Shown: positions 1-8,043, counted from the first letter of the stretch. The stretch: 27,436 bases of DNA from an uncultured Erysipelotrichaceae bacterium (GCA_900317015.1 ONFH01000022.1:1-27436), one strand, 5' to 3'. The notes: generated by a model not told the origin, from the letters alone. Numbers and translations: made by a program.

Positions 1-813
1 GATCTCCACATCTTCACTCACTTCCATAACGGGTAATGGCTGAACGCTTTGTTTTTCATAAGTGATCAACCCAGCTTGAGAATGGATGATCAAAGCATTC
101 AGCTGAGAGATCATCTTGACACCCGTTCCACCATCGATTGAAATGATCCTCTTTTTCTCATCAATGATAATATCGTTATTGATATGATTCGGATCATAAT
201 TCGATGTTGGCAGATGGCCGACAATGACTGTCTCTTTCAATTGATGCCCAAGATCTAAGAAATGTTGCATCTCTAAATAACTAGAAAGTCCACATTCCTT
301 ATAGTTATCTCTTGGTTCTAAGCCAGCATGAACGAAAATATAGTCATTAAACTTCAGCGTCGTTGGCAGACTCTCAATAAACTTGAGTTCCTTTGATAAT
401 TGTTCATGCATGCCTTTCTGGACGCCCAGCATCGTTTCATGACCATCCTTATAATAGTGATCATAGAGATAACGAACGACCCCATTGCTGGAAACTCGCT
501 TTAAATAAAGCGGGATCTGATTGGCCAGCTCAGGAATGTTGAGCATCGCATCAAGGGCCCATTCACAGTTGCCAAGAAGGACGTAACATCTTGGAAACTG
601 ACTTAAATATTGGACATAGTGGATCGTCTCTAACACTTGATCCCCTTTTTCCACAAAGTCCCCAATAATGACTAAGTAATCTTCTTCTGGTTTATATTTT
701 ACTTTTTTAAGCAGGGCTTTAAATCGATCCAAATGGCCATGAATATCGGAAATGGCAATCAGTCGATAATCACCCTTTACGCGTTTTACGATATGTTTTG
801 CACGTGTAATCAT
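1..813 (-). CDS. Metallophosphoesterase, PPP-like family (C-terminus cut by window edge)
   Basis: This is a 271-codon open frame that runs off the left edge without a stop, so the C-terminus is missing. It should be a cytoplasmic two-metal phosphoesterase. The visible motifs are DIHGH (residues 23-27), GDFVEKGD (51-58), GNCEW (81-85), VHAG (161-164) and GH near 199-200, in the order seen in serine/threonine phosphatase and ApaH-like enzymes. The third motif is normally GNHE, and the catalytic His is Cys here. The start is set by an AAGGAAGTGAT ribosome site before the ATG at 813. It lies 54 bp downstream of the GntR gene on the same strand, so read-through from that gene is possible. The substrate is unknown: protein phosphate or a dinucleotide polyphosphate are both possible. 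Confidence 0.85.
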   Translation of the reverse strand, partial: MITRAKHIVKRVKGDYRLIAISDIHGHLDRFKALLKKVKYKPEEDYLVIIGDFVEKGDQVLETIHYVQYLSQFPRCYVLLGNCEWALDAMLNIPELANQIPLYLKRVSSNGVVRYLYDHYYKDGHETMLGVQKGMHEQLSKELKFIESLPTTLKFNDYIFVHAGLEPRDNYKECGLSSYLEMQHFLDLGHQLKETVIVGHLPTSNYDPNHINNDIIIDEKKRIISIDGGTGVKMISQLNALIIHSQAGLITYEKQSVQPLPVMEVSEDVEI

Positions 814-831
814 GTCATCACTTCCTTTCTG

Positions 832-837
832 ATTATA
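832..837 (-). promoter_or_regulatory. Possible -10 box for the metallophosphoesterase gene
   Basis: On the minus strand a TATAAT hexamer lies 18 bp upstream of the ATG at 813. I find no convincing -35 at 16-18 bp spacing, so this is weak; the gene may instead be read from the GntR promoter. Confidence 0.3.
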
Positions 838-867
838 TCATGAAAGACAAAAACAAAACAGAAGAGC

Positions 868-1548
868 CTAGCCCTCCTGCTTATTTGCATAGTACTTACG
901 TACAAGCATCTGTGTTTTTGCGATATGTGTCTTGATCATTTCAGCAGCCTCATCCGCTTCTTTTTCTTCGATCTTTTCAAAGATGGCCTGATGTTCTTTT
1001 AAGGCTGTATCCATTCGTGACACATTCTTGAGACAATGACGAGATGTGACGGAGACATAATAATGAAGATCCTTGAGCGTCTGTTCAAAATAGCTTGACT
1101 GTGTTGCCTGATAGATGGTTTCATGATAAAGAATATTCAGTTCATCGACTTTCGCAGATTCTTTCTTCATCGTATAGAATTCCATCAGATCAAGGACATC
1201 CTTGATCTTTGCTAAATGAATATCATCCATACGTTTGATGGCTAATTTGATAGCCAACGCTTCTAATGATTTACGCATTTCAAACATATCGTCGATATCC
1301 CGGGGAGAAAAGCCTTTCACATAGACGCCTTTATTCGGAATGCTTTCCACAAGTCCTTCTAGCTCTAGCTGCTTCAATGCTTCTCTGATCGGTGTACGGC
1401 TGAAATTTAATTCGTTGACTAACGTCAATTCATTCAGCTTATCGCCCGTCGCATATTCCCCATTTAAAATACGATCTCTTAGGAGCTCAAAGATCTTTGT
1501 CCCAAGAGTGCCATGTTTGGCTTGTTCAAATAAACTATGTGATGGCAT
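868..1548 (-). CDS. GntR-family transcriptional regulator, FCD subfamily
   Basis: A 226-residue DNA-binding repressor or activator that probably senses a small organic acid. Residues about 12-78 form the winged helix, with the typical SRTPIREALKQLELEGLV signature near 50-67. The rest is an all-helical FCD ligand domain with conserved histidines near 142, 186 and 208 that usually bind a metal. An upstream in-frame start exists at 1572, but AGGAGG sits between the two and is placed correctly for the ATG at 1548, so the shorter form is chosen. A perfect 12-bp palindrome lies between its -10 box and its ribosome site, which suggests autorepression. No metabolic gene that would reveal the ligand is adjacent; the downstream phosphoesterase is the only same-strand neighbour. 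Confidence 0.9.
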   Translation of the reverse strand: MPSHSLFEQAKHGTLGTKIFELLRDRILNGEYATGDKLNELTLVNELNFSRTPIREALKQLELEGLVESIPNKGVYVKGFSPRDIDDMFEMRKSLEALAIKLAIKRMDDIHLAKIKDVLDLMEFYTMKKESAKVDELNILYHETIYQATQSSYFEQTLKDLHYYVSVTSRHCLKNVSRMDTALKEHQAIFEKIEEKEADEAAEMIKTHIAKTQMLVRKYYANKQEG

Positions 1549-1561
1549 AACGATCCCTCCT

Positions 1562-1573
1562 ATTGTATACAAT
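1562..1573. promoter_or_regulatory. Palindromic operator ATTGTATACAAT, likely bound by the GntR regulator
   Basis: A perfect 12-bp inverted repeat starts at the end of the -10 hexamer and covers the predicted transcription start of the GntR gene. Its TTGTATACAA core resembles operators known for FCD-type GntR proteins, which supports autoregulation. Binding by this protein is inference. Confidence 0.65.
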
Positions 1574-1599
1574 TATACTTGTTTTTGAATACATTGCAA
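1572..1599 (-). promoter_or_regulatory. Sigma-A promoter of the GntR gene
   Basis: Minus strand: -35 TTGCAA (1594-1599), 16-bp spacer, consensus -10 TATAAT (1572-1577). The predicted start falls within the palindrome at 1562-1573. Confidence 0.65.
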
Positions 1600-1675
1600 T
1601 TCTTTTCGCCTGTCCTTTAAAAAATCTCTATTTTTCTCGTCATATTATTATGATAGAATGTGAGCGGTGATAAAT

Positions 1676-3532
1676 ATGATACTTTCAGCTTCTTCTTTAA
1701 CCAAATCCTATTTTGCTCAGGATGTGTTAAAGGATGTCACCTTTCAATTGGATGAACATGATAAGTTAGCAATTATTGGTGTCAATGGAGCAGGAAAATC
1801 CACACTTCTTCATCTCATTACTGGCGAAGAAGATTATGATTCCGGCTCTCTTTCCATCAATAAATCGATGAAGATCGGCTATCTTTCTCAGGAACATGCT
1901 TTTGATTTAGACAAAAGCATCTATGAGACCCTTGAAGAACCATTTGAAGGGCTGATGAAAATAGAAAAAAGATTACGTGAATTGGAAAACTTAATGGGTA
2001 CGTCAAGTGATCTTGATCAGATCATGCGTGAATATGACAGCTTAAGTGCCAAATTTGATCATGAGAACGGCTATGAAATGCAGTCGCAGATCAAAGGCAT
2101 CTTAAATGGTCTTGGCTTTAGTGAAGATATGTGGTCACAGCCAATGCGCATCTTATCAGGTGGTCAGAAAACAAGAATCGGCTTAGGTCAGCTCTTACTG
2201 ACCAAACCAGATTTACTTTTACTTGATGAACCAACAAACCATTTGGACTTATCGTCGATTGAATGGTTAGAAAACTATTTGAAGAACTATCCAAAAGCCT
2301 TAATCGTCGTTTCCCATGACCGTTATTTCGTCGATCAGGTATCGAATACAATCATGGAAATTGAAAATGGCCGTTCGACGATCTATAAATGTAAATACTC
2401 AGAATATGCCCAGATTAAAAAGCATAATCGTGATGTCGACCTCAAGCATTATTTAGATAATCAGAAAGTGATCAAGAAGATGCAGGATTCAATCGACCTC
2501 TTAAAATCTTTCGGTCGTGAAAAACAAGTTAAGCGTGCGGAATCAAAAGAGAAAGCTTTAGCAAAGATGGAAAAGATCGAACGTCCAGAATCTCTTCCTA
2601 GAAGTATTCGCTTAAGCTTTGATCCGGAAGTTGAATCCGGCTTTGATGTTTTAAAGGTCAAAGACTTAGCCATGGCTTTTGATCATCCATTATTTGATCA
2701 TGTCAGCTTTGAAATCAAGCGTGGGGAAAAAGCGGCTTTACTTGGTCCTAATGGCATCGGGAAAACAACACTCTTCCACATCATCTTACACGACTTATCC
2801 CCTACTCATGGGAAAGTCAAATTAGGTGTGAAAGTCATGATCGGCTATTATGATCAGGAACAGACCTCATTAAATATGAATAAATCGATCTTTGATGAAA
2901 TCTCTGATACCTATCCAACGATGACCAATACCGAGATCAGAAACGTCTGTGCCACTTTCCTTTTTAGAGGCGATGATGTTTTTAAGACCATCGGTGATCT
3001 CTCTGGTGGAGAAAAAGGCCGTGTCATTCTGATCAAGCTGTTATTAAATAAGGCCAACTTCCTGATTCTCGATGAACCAACGAACCATCTTGATATTCAG
3101 AGTGAAGAAGTGCTTGAAGATGCTTTAAGCGACTTCCCAGGGACCATTCTCTTTATCTCCCATGACCGTTACTTCATCAATAAGATTGCGACAAAAGTCA
3201 TCGAATTAACGCCTCATGGTACCAAGACTTATGAAGGAGACTATGATTACTATCTGACACATCGTATTGACAAGCAAGAAGAGTCAAAAGAAAAAGCGGT
3301 CACGCAGGTCAAGATTCAAAATACGATTGATAAGAAAACCAAAAATCGTATCAAGAAACTTGAAGAAGAGATCTCTCAGATGGAAGAGACCATCACTAAT
3401 AAGGAAGCTTCATTAAATGATGAAGAGATCCTCAATGACTATGAAAAATACAATGCTTTAAATGATGAAATTGCTGCTGATAATGAAAAATTAGAAGCAC
3501 TCATGGAAGAATGGGAAGCATTACAAGAATAA
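1676..3532 (+). CDS. ydiF: ABC-F family ATPase, YdiF-like (translation/ribosome-associated)
   Basis: A 618-residue soluble twin-ATPase protein with no membrane segments. ABC-F proteins bind the ribosomal E site and relieve stalling or protect against antibiotics. Walker A motifs are GVNGAGKST (about residue 35) and GPNGIGKTT (about 356). Signatures are LSGGQKTR (about 160) and LSGGEKGR (about 441), and both Walker B motifs read LDEPTNHLD. A charged linker of about 80 residues separates the two domains, and a C-terminal coiled coil covers roughly 555-615. Length, linker and C-terminal coiled coil fit Bacillus YdiF better than the shorter YkpA type. GTG at 1667 is in frame, but GAGCGGTGA is better placed for the ATG at 1676. 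It is transcribed divergently from the GntR gene and ends at a shared terminator with yhaM. Whether it gives drug resistance cannot be read from the sequence. Confidence 0.9.
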   Translation: MILSASSLTKSYFAQDVLKDVTFQLDEHDKLAIIGVNGAGKSTLLHLITGEEDYDSGSLSINKSMKIGYLSQEHAFDLDKSIYETLEEPFEGLMKIEKRLRELENLMGTSSDLDQIMREYDSLSAKFDHENGYEMQSQIKGILNGLGFSEDMWSQPMRILSGGQKTRIGLGQLLLTKPDLLLLDEPTNHLDLSSIEWLENYLKNYPKALIVVSHDRYFVDQVSNTIMEIENGRSTIYKCKYSEYAQIKKHNRDVDLKHYLDNQKVIKKMQDSIDLLKSFGREKQVKRAESKEKALAKMEKIERPESLPRSIRLSFDPEVESGFDVLKVKDLAMAFDHPLFDHVSFEIKRGEKAALLGPNGIGKTTLFHIILHDLSPTHGKVKLGVKVMIGYYDQEQTSLNMNKSIFDEISDTYPTMTNTEIRNVCATFLFRGDDVFKTIGDLSGGEKGRVILIKLLLNKANFLILDEPTNHLDIQSEEVLEDALSDFPGTILFISHDRYFINKIATKVIELTPHGTKTYEGDYDYYLTHRIDKQEESKEKAVTQVKIQNTIDKKTKNRIKKLEEEISQMEETITNKEASLNDEEILNDYEKYNALNDEIAADNEKLEALMEEWEALQE

Positions 3533-3536
3533 GCTA

Positions 3537-3558
3537 AAAGGAAGCCGCGGCTTCCTTT
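3537..3558. terminator. Bidirectional terminator between ydiF-like gene and yhaM
   Basis: A perfect 22-bp inverted repeat centred on GCCGCGGC, flanked by T5 on the plus side and by AAAA, which reads as T4 on the minus side. It lies between the two convergent stop codons and ends only 1 bp before the yhaM stop codon. Confidence 0.85.
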
Positions 3559-4521
3559 TTAGTCATTCTCTTTATAAATTTTTGTACGCTCCAACATAAA
3601 GACCGGTGAAGAGAAACTGCCTGGTTCTGTTTCCTCCATCGCCTCTTCACAGGCTTCAACTCTTGCATCCATATCATCGATCATATTAAGCATAATTGCT
3701 TCTTTTGTGGCCGGCTGCTTGATGGCTCCATATTCTAACTTGCCATGATGTGAAATAATCATATGCACAAGACGTTCCACAGTCGCCTCGTCATACTCAC
3801 CTTTTTTGGCTTCATCAAGAATCATCGTGGCGCCAATAAATAAGTGACCAAAGAAGTTGCCTTCTTTTGTATAAGTGGCATTGCCTAAATTATTGGTCTC
3901 TAATTCTTTGAGTTTCCCAATATCATGTAATGCACAGCCAATCACTAATAGATTCCAGCTCTTCATAGACTCCTGGTTTGTCTTACGGTCTGGAAAATAT
4001 ACGCGCCTCAAATAAACTGCTGTACTGATCATACGATAAGTATGGTAGATGAGACCACCTTTTAAAGCGTGATGGTTGCTTGTCGCAGCCGCCCAATTAA
4101 TGAGCTGGTCCTTATATTCACGATATAAATTCAATGCGATCTGGCGTTCTGGAATCGTACATATCTCGCTAAGGATCTTAATGATAGAATCATACATTTG
4201 TTGCGCATCGCGAACGCATTTCACGTATTCACTCATATCGGCATTATTATCAAAACCCAAAACATTATTCACAACATAGGAAGCACTGCCATTGTAGTCT
4301 CTTCGTTCAAGTTCCACATCAATGACTTGTTCCACCGTGTCTTTTACATCATCAAGTGAGGTATCCCACTTACGAGCATCAATTTTCGATGTACCATCAC
4401 TTAGTGTCATCACGACAAATGGCTTGCCTGCTTTTGTTTCTTTTTGAGAAGCCTTTAATACTAAGGTACTCCCCTGCTTGACATCGTTATTATTAAATTC
4501 TGTAAATATTAGTTTCTGCAT
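3559..4521 (-). CDS. yhaM: 3'-5' exoribonuclease YhaM family (OB fold + HD domain)
   Basis: A 320-residue cytoplasmic nuclease involved in RNA turnover or end trimming. An N-terminal OB-fold nucleic-acid-binding domain (about residues 1-90) is followed by an HD phosphohydrolase domain. Metal ligands visible are H160 in GLIYH, H199/D200 in ALHDIGKL, H226 in FFGHLF, H258/H259 in MIISHHGK and D283 in MIDDMDA. The C-terminal pattern PGSFSSPVFMLE matches the family, and the length is near the usual 314. It is monocistronic, faces the ydiF-like gene, and diverges from the secreted-protein locus. GTGAGGCGAT upstream supports the start at 4521. Confidence 0.92.
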   Translation of the reverse strand: MQKLIFTEFNNNDVKQGSTLVLKASQKETKAGKPFVVMTLSDGTSKIDARKWDTSLDDVKDTVEQVIDVELERRDYNGSASYVVNNVLGFDNNADMSEYVKCVRDAQQMYDSIIKILSEICTIPERQIALNLYREYKDQLINWAAATSNHHALKGGLIYHTYRMISTAVYLRRVYFPDRKTNQESMKSWNLLVIGCALHDIGKLKELETNNLGNATYTKEGNFFGHLFIGATMILDEAKKGEYDEATVERLVHMIISHHGKLEYGAIKQPATKEAIMLNMIDDMDARVEACEEAMEETEPGSFSSPVFMLERTKIYKEND

Positions 4522-4658
4522 AGTATCGCCTCACTCTCATTTAACTAGAAAACAAGGCAATAATCAAGATGATCTCAAATTATATGAAATTCTCTATATG
4601 TTTCCTAGTTTTACGCTACTTATGCAATATGTCCCCTGATAAGACAGAATCCCACCAC

Positions 4659-4688
4659 TTGATAGAAAACAAGAAAAATGCGTATAAA
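4659..4688 (+). promoter_or_regulatory. Promoter for the secreted-protein/LytTR locus
   Basis: TTGATA (4659-4664), 18-bp spacer, TATAAA (4683-4688), followed by a second overlapping TATAAT-like stretch to 4695. It lies in the 234-bp gap between yhaM and the first gene of the plus-strand locus. Confidence 0.5.
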
Positions 4689-4755
4689 ATATAATTGAAT
4701 TCAAACATAAATCCATGGATCAACTCACTGACTTATTGAAAGGAATGATCAAAAT

Positions 4756-5382
4756 ATGTCTAAATTTGTTTATGTTATTTTAAGCTTAATGCTTTGCCTC
4801 TCAACGTCCAATCATGTTTTTGCAGCAGAAACTGTTGAACATGATCATCATGTTATCAAAAATGATCAGCAGCTACAAACATTTGAAAATGAATATCAGT
4901 CATTATCCATTGAAGAGCTGCAACAGGTCATTGATTCTTCAAAAAAAGTTTCAGGTGTCAATGCAATCAAGGCAGCATGGTTTGCAGCAGCACAAATTGC
5001 ACGATTAAGAGGATTCAATCTTTCTGCAACACTTGTAGAGTACTCATTACGTAATAAAAACTACTATGAATCAAATGGTCAATTCGCTAGTGCGATTAAG
5101 AAAACATCTGTTTATCCATCCATGCGAAAGAAAAGAAATGGTAGTGTGGTATTTACAAAAGCTATGAACGCAGATTTGTATTATTCGCTACACAAGTGCA
5201 GCTATTCTTCAAAAGGCAATAGTAGAGGAATGAGGATGACGGTTTACGATACATATGATTTTAAATTGGAAAAGAATGTATATGCAGACTTGTTTACCAA
5301 ACTTGTAAACAATTGGGCTTATCTTTCGCAGCACATGAACGTATTAAATATTATAAACGTGTCAATTAGTATTGACGTCTAA
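4756..5382 (+). CDS. Secreted protein of unknown function
   Basis: I do not recognise a family. The 208-residue product has a clear signal peptide: basic start, hydrophobic core at about residues 4-18, and a VFA-A cleavage site near 23/24. The mature protein has a His/Asp-rich start (HDHH), an alanine-rich helical stretch at about 70-85, a basic middle (MRKKRNG) and a C-terminal part with a YDTYDF motif near 164-169 and an amphipathic helix. It contains one mature cysteine (148), so no disulfide within a monomer is expected. The ribosome site AAAGGA is about 11 bp from the ATG, slightly long. It heads a plus-strand run with a lipoprotein and a LytTR signalling pair, so it could be a signal, a sensor partner or an effector; that role is inference. 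Confidence 0.7.
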   Translation: MSKFVYVILSLMLCLSTSNHVFAAETVEHDHHVIKNDQQLQTFENEYQSLSIEELQQVIDSSKKVSGVNAIKAAWFAAAQIARLRGFNLSATLVEYSLRNKNYYESNGQFASAIKKTSVYPSMRKKRNGSVVFTKAMNADLYYSLHKCSYSSKGNSRGMRMTVYDTYDFKLEKNVYADLFTKLVNNWAYLSQHMNVLNIINVSISIDV

Positions 5383-5435
5383 AACATAGGAAAGAGGGAA
5401 ATGTGATTTCCACAGAAATAGAGGTTTGAAAATAT

Positions 5436-5927
5436 ATGAAGAATTTCATGAAGAGAATGATCAGATTATCGCTTCTACTTTGTATTTGCATAGGAGCGAC
5501 GGGATGCCAAAAGTATAATACCCCAAAATATCGTGAAAGAAGAGCTGATGAAGATGCCGATCGAATGACGAAAGTGCTTAAGAATAACTTTAGCTATAAA
5601 CTTATTCTCAATGACGATGGAGGGTTTGGCAATGATCGTTCAAAAATCTTTGAATTTTCTTTAAAGAAGCCTCAAACTCTTAAACACTTCAAGAAAATGG
5701 ATCAAGAAGGAAAAGAAGATTATAACGGATTGATTGATGGCTTTGAATTTCCAAAGAACTTTCACAAAAAGCAGTATAAAAGTGAGCTTTCAAAACTATT
5801 CAAGGCAAAAGACTGTAAGTATTATTTTATTAAAGGTCGATTTAAAAAGAATGAGGAGCACGCAGATGAGATGTATATATACGCTCAGTCATTGAATAAA
5901 GGCTACTACTATTTGTTCATCATATAG
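5436..5927 (+). CDS. Small lipoprotein of unknown function
   Basis: A 163-residue protein with a basic N-terminus, a hydrophobic stretch and a lipobox-like ATGC ending at Cys24, so it should be anchored to the outer face of the membrane. The mature part is rich in Lys, Asp and Phe, with FEFSLKKPQTL at about 72-82, and has no domain I can name. It follows the secreted-protein gene by 53 bp and precedes the LytTR regulator by 20 bp. Location and co-orientation suggest a surface partner of the same locus. The start at 5436 has AGAGGT about 11 bp upstream, and a second in-frame ATG follows four codons later (residue 5). Confidence 0.7.
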   Translation: MKNFMKRMIRLSLLLCICIGATGCQKYNTPKYRERRADEDADRMTKVLKNNFSYKLILNDDGGFGNDRSKIFEFSLKKPQTLKHFKKMDQEGKEDYNGLIDGFEFPKNFHKKQYKSELSKLFKAKDCKYYFIKGRFKKNEEHADEMYIYAQSLNKGYYYLFII

Positions 5928-5941
5928 TGGTGTACTATAAT
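5913..5941 (+). promoter_or_regulatory. Possible internal promoter giving a leaderless LytTR transcript
   Basis: TTGTTC (5913-5918), 17-bp spacer, consensus TATAAT (5936-5941). Transcription would begin at about 5947-5948, at the ATG of the response regulator, which has no well-placed ribosome binding site. Confidence 0.4.
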
Positions 5942-5947
5942 TGAATT

Positions 5948-6604
5948 ATGTTTAATTTATATATTTTAGAAGATGACGAAAACTTTAAAAAGAAAGAAAA
6001 GCAATTGATTCATAATATTCTAGGCGAATGCAATTATGATCAGGAAATAAGTAATAAGATTGATCTCTATCTGCTAGATATTTATGGCGAAGTGAATGGT
6101 ATAGAGCTTGCTTCAAAAATAAAAAAGCATAATCAGAATGCCCAGATCATCTTTGTCACCAGCTATGATGCACTTGTCTATGAGGCAATGCGCACCTTCC
6201 CTTTCTATTTTGCCAGAAAATCACATTTAGAAGAACTAGAATATGCCCTTAAAGAATTTTTAGCATCCCAACTGGTTAAGACGATGAAAGTTCCCATTGC
6301 TAATACACGTGAAGAGATGGACCTATCAATCTGTGAAATTGTTGCAATTGAAAAATATCATAACTATTGTGACATCCACACTAAAAATTCAACCTTTCAT
6401 AAAAGATGCAGTTTAAAAGAAATCGATCAAGATTTAGATGATCACTTTATTTATGTGAACAAGGGTGTCATTGTAAACATTGACTATATGAATAAGATCG
6501 ACAAGGATGTGCTTTTAGATGACTTTGGTCAATGTTACAGCATCAGTCGTTCAAAAAGAAAGGACGTTATAAAGATGATGATTAGAAAGAAGGTAAAAAA
6601 GTGA
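5948..6604 (+). CDS. LytTR-family response regulator with a shortened receiver domain
   Basis: A 218-residue regulator of the AgrA/ComE type. The receiver domain (about 1-108) keeps the acidic pair at D9/D10, the likely phospho-acceptor D44 in LLDIYGEVNG, the Thr in FVTSYD and a Lys in FARKS. The gap from the acidic pair to D44 is about 34 residues instead of the usual 45 or so, so the region of the second strand and helix looks deleted. The LytTR DNA-binding domain covers about 115-215 and carries the expected IVAIEKYHNYCDIHT and VNKGVIVNIDYM patterns. The stop codon overlaps the GTG of the kinase-like gene by 4 bp (GTGA), so the two are translationally coupled. No good ribosome site precedes its own ATG. 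Confidence 0.85.
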   Translation: MFNLYILEDDENFKKKEKQLIHNILGECNYDQEISNKIDLYLLDIYGEVNGIELASKIKKHNQNAQIIFVTSYDALVYEAMRTFPFYFARKSHLEELEYALKEFLASQLVKTMKVPIANTREEMDLSICEIVAIEKYHNYCDIHTKNSTFHKRCSLKEIDQDLDDHFIYVNKGVIVNIDYMNKIDKDVLLDDFGQCYSISRSKRKDVIKMMIRKKVKK

Positions 6605-7767
6605 CATTTCAGATATCCTTTTGCTTAGCCGCTGCAATATGGCTCATCTTCATTCATAACTTCTATTTTCAAGAAAAGAAAGATTTAATCATATTTAGCG
6701 TTGTAGAGCTAGGACTTCTTTATCTCTTTTTCTTAGAGAAGAGAAGTAACTGGTATACATTTCTCTTTTACTGTATTCTGCTCATTATCATTGAAAGCTT
6801 TACACTTCACAAGACTCACCATCGTAAAGCATTTCAAGTTGATCAAACAGTCTATCATGAGATTTTTATGATAATGAATGGTGGCCTGCTTTTCTTAGGA
6901 GTTTATAGTTTTCTAGCACTCCTTTATTATCTGATCATGTGGTATGCGCCCCTGAGCTTTGAACATATTTCACTTGTTCCACTTACTTTGGTGACGCTCT
7001 TACTGATCTCTTTTTTCTTAAAGAAAAGATATGACTTCCGTAGTCTTAGTCTTATTGAACTTCATGATTCTGAAATGCTTATGATGTCTTCACTCTCTGG
7101 CAGTCTGATCTTGATGACTTCATTTATTGTCCACGTCATCAATAATAAAGGCATTCATGCTGTGATTGCCATGATTATCATTGATGTCTGTATGGTCTCC
7201 CTCATCGTGATGATGATTCAATTCATTATGACTGAAAGAAAAGTGACGCAGTATCAAATTGAACATAGACAGTCCTCCATGCTGCAGTCTGCTTTCATCG
7301 CCGCCAAAAGTGAGAGTCGTTTTCTCAAAGACCTTAAGCATGATCTGGTGTACTTACAATCTTTAGACCCCTCTTATAACAAATCATTACAGGTGGTGAT
7401 TGATTCCATTGATCACCATCAGATCCCTGAGGATGCCGGCACACTGCTTATGAATACATTAATTGAGGAAATGAAGAAGGCCACTGATGATCCCCTTTCT
7501 GTTGTTGTAACAAAAGCTGCGAGCATCAACATCAAACAATATAATGTGATCCTAAACTTTTATCATAAACTGCTTGAAGAGACAAAGATGATGCAGATCA
7601 GAATTGATCATGTCGACAGCTATAATCGGTTTACCTTTATTACAAAATGTGACCATAACATCCATTTTGAAGATACGCCTCACTATTATGTTTATGTGAA
7701 TACATTTGATCAATTTGTCAAAGTGACTTTACTTGTACAGGAGACTCATTATGACGAAAGCTTATAA
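6601..7767 (+). CDS. AgrC-like membrane histidine-kinase homologue lacking a recognisable ATPase domain
   Basis: A 388-residue protein. About seven hydrophobic segments fill residues 1-212. A dimerisation-type helix follows with an H-box, FLKDLKHDLVYLQSL, placing a possible phospho-His at 247. After that only about 140 residues remain. The place of the N-box reads NVILNFYHKLLEE, where the Asn that binds Mg-ATP is not preserved, and no glycine-rich G-boxes follow. It therefore looks like a degenerate HPK10-type kinase that probably cannot bind ATP in the usual way; it might act as a phosphatase, a phospho-transfer protein or a binding scaffold. The start is GTG at 6601 with AAGGT upstream. The next gene begins inside its last codons. 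Confidence 0.75.
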   Translation: MTFQISFCLAAAIWLIFIHNFYFQEKKDLIIFSVVELGLLYLFFLEKRSNWYTFLFYCILLIIIESFTLHKTHHRKAFQVDQTVYHEIFMIMNGGLLFLGVYSFLALLYYLIMWYAPLSFEHISLVPLTLVTLLLISFFLKKRYDFRSLSLIELHDSEMLMMSSLSGSLILMTSFIVHVINNKGIHAVIAMIIIDVCMVSLIVMMIQFIMTERKVTQYQIEHRQSSMLQSAFIAAKSESRFLKDLKHDLVYLQSLDPSYNKSLQVVIDSIDHHQIPEDAGTLLMNTLIEEMKKATDDPLSVVVTKAASINIKQYNVILNFYHKLLEETKMMQIRIDHVDSYNRFTFITKCDHNIHFEDTPHYYVYVNTFDQFVKVTLLVQETHYDESL

Positions 7768-8008
7768 AGTGCATTACATCTCGCGAATTTTCTTTCTTGT
7801 GGCTTTGCTGATCAATATCTACATCGCACTTGATGTCGATATTCTTTATGGCACACTGTATATCTTTTTAAATATTATTCTGTGGTTTGCCTATGAACAA
7901 TTCTTAAGGCCAGCTGAAACCTATAAAAAGCATAAAAGAGAACCCTTGCCGACAAGAATCATCAAATGGCTCACGCTCGTTTTCCTGCTTCTCTGGCTGA
8001 TTTTATAA
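7751..8008 (+). CDS. Small membrane protein of the LytTR locus
   Basis: An 85-residue protein of no recognised family, with three likely membrane segments (about 10-28, 32-48 and 70-85) joined by a basic loop, ETYKKHKREP. An AGGAG ribosome site lies 8 bp before the ATG at 7751. An in-frame TTG at 7733 would place the ribosome site inside the gene, so it is rejected. The gene overlaps the end of the kinase-like gene by 17 bp in another frame, which indicates coupled translation. It is the last gene before a strong terminator. Confidence 0.7.
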   Translation: MTKAYKVHYISRIFFLVALLINIYIALDVDILYGTLYIFLNIILWFAYEQFLRPAETYKKHKREPLPTRIIKWLTLVFLLLWLIL

Positions 8009-8043
8009 AGATCTCATCTAATAAAAGAGATGTATTCTCATTA

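Noticed and set aside
6601..8008. Frameshift hiding the ATPase domain of the kinase-like gene
   Set aside because: After the stop at 7767 the bases encode a distinct three-span protein with its own AGGAG site, and no N- or G-box motif appears in other frames.
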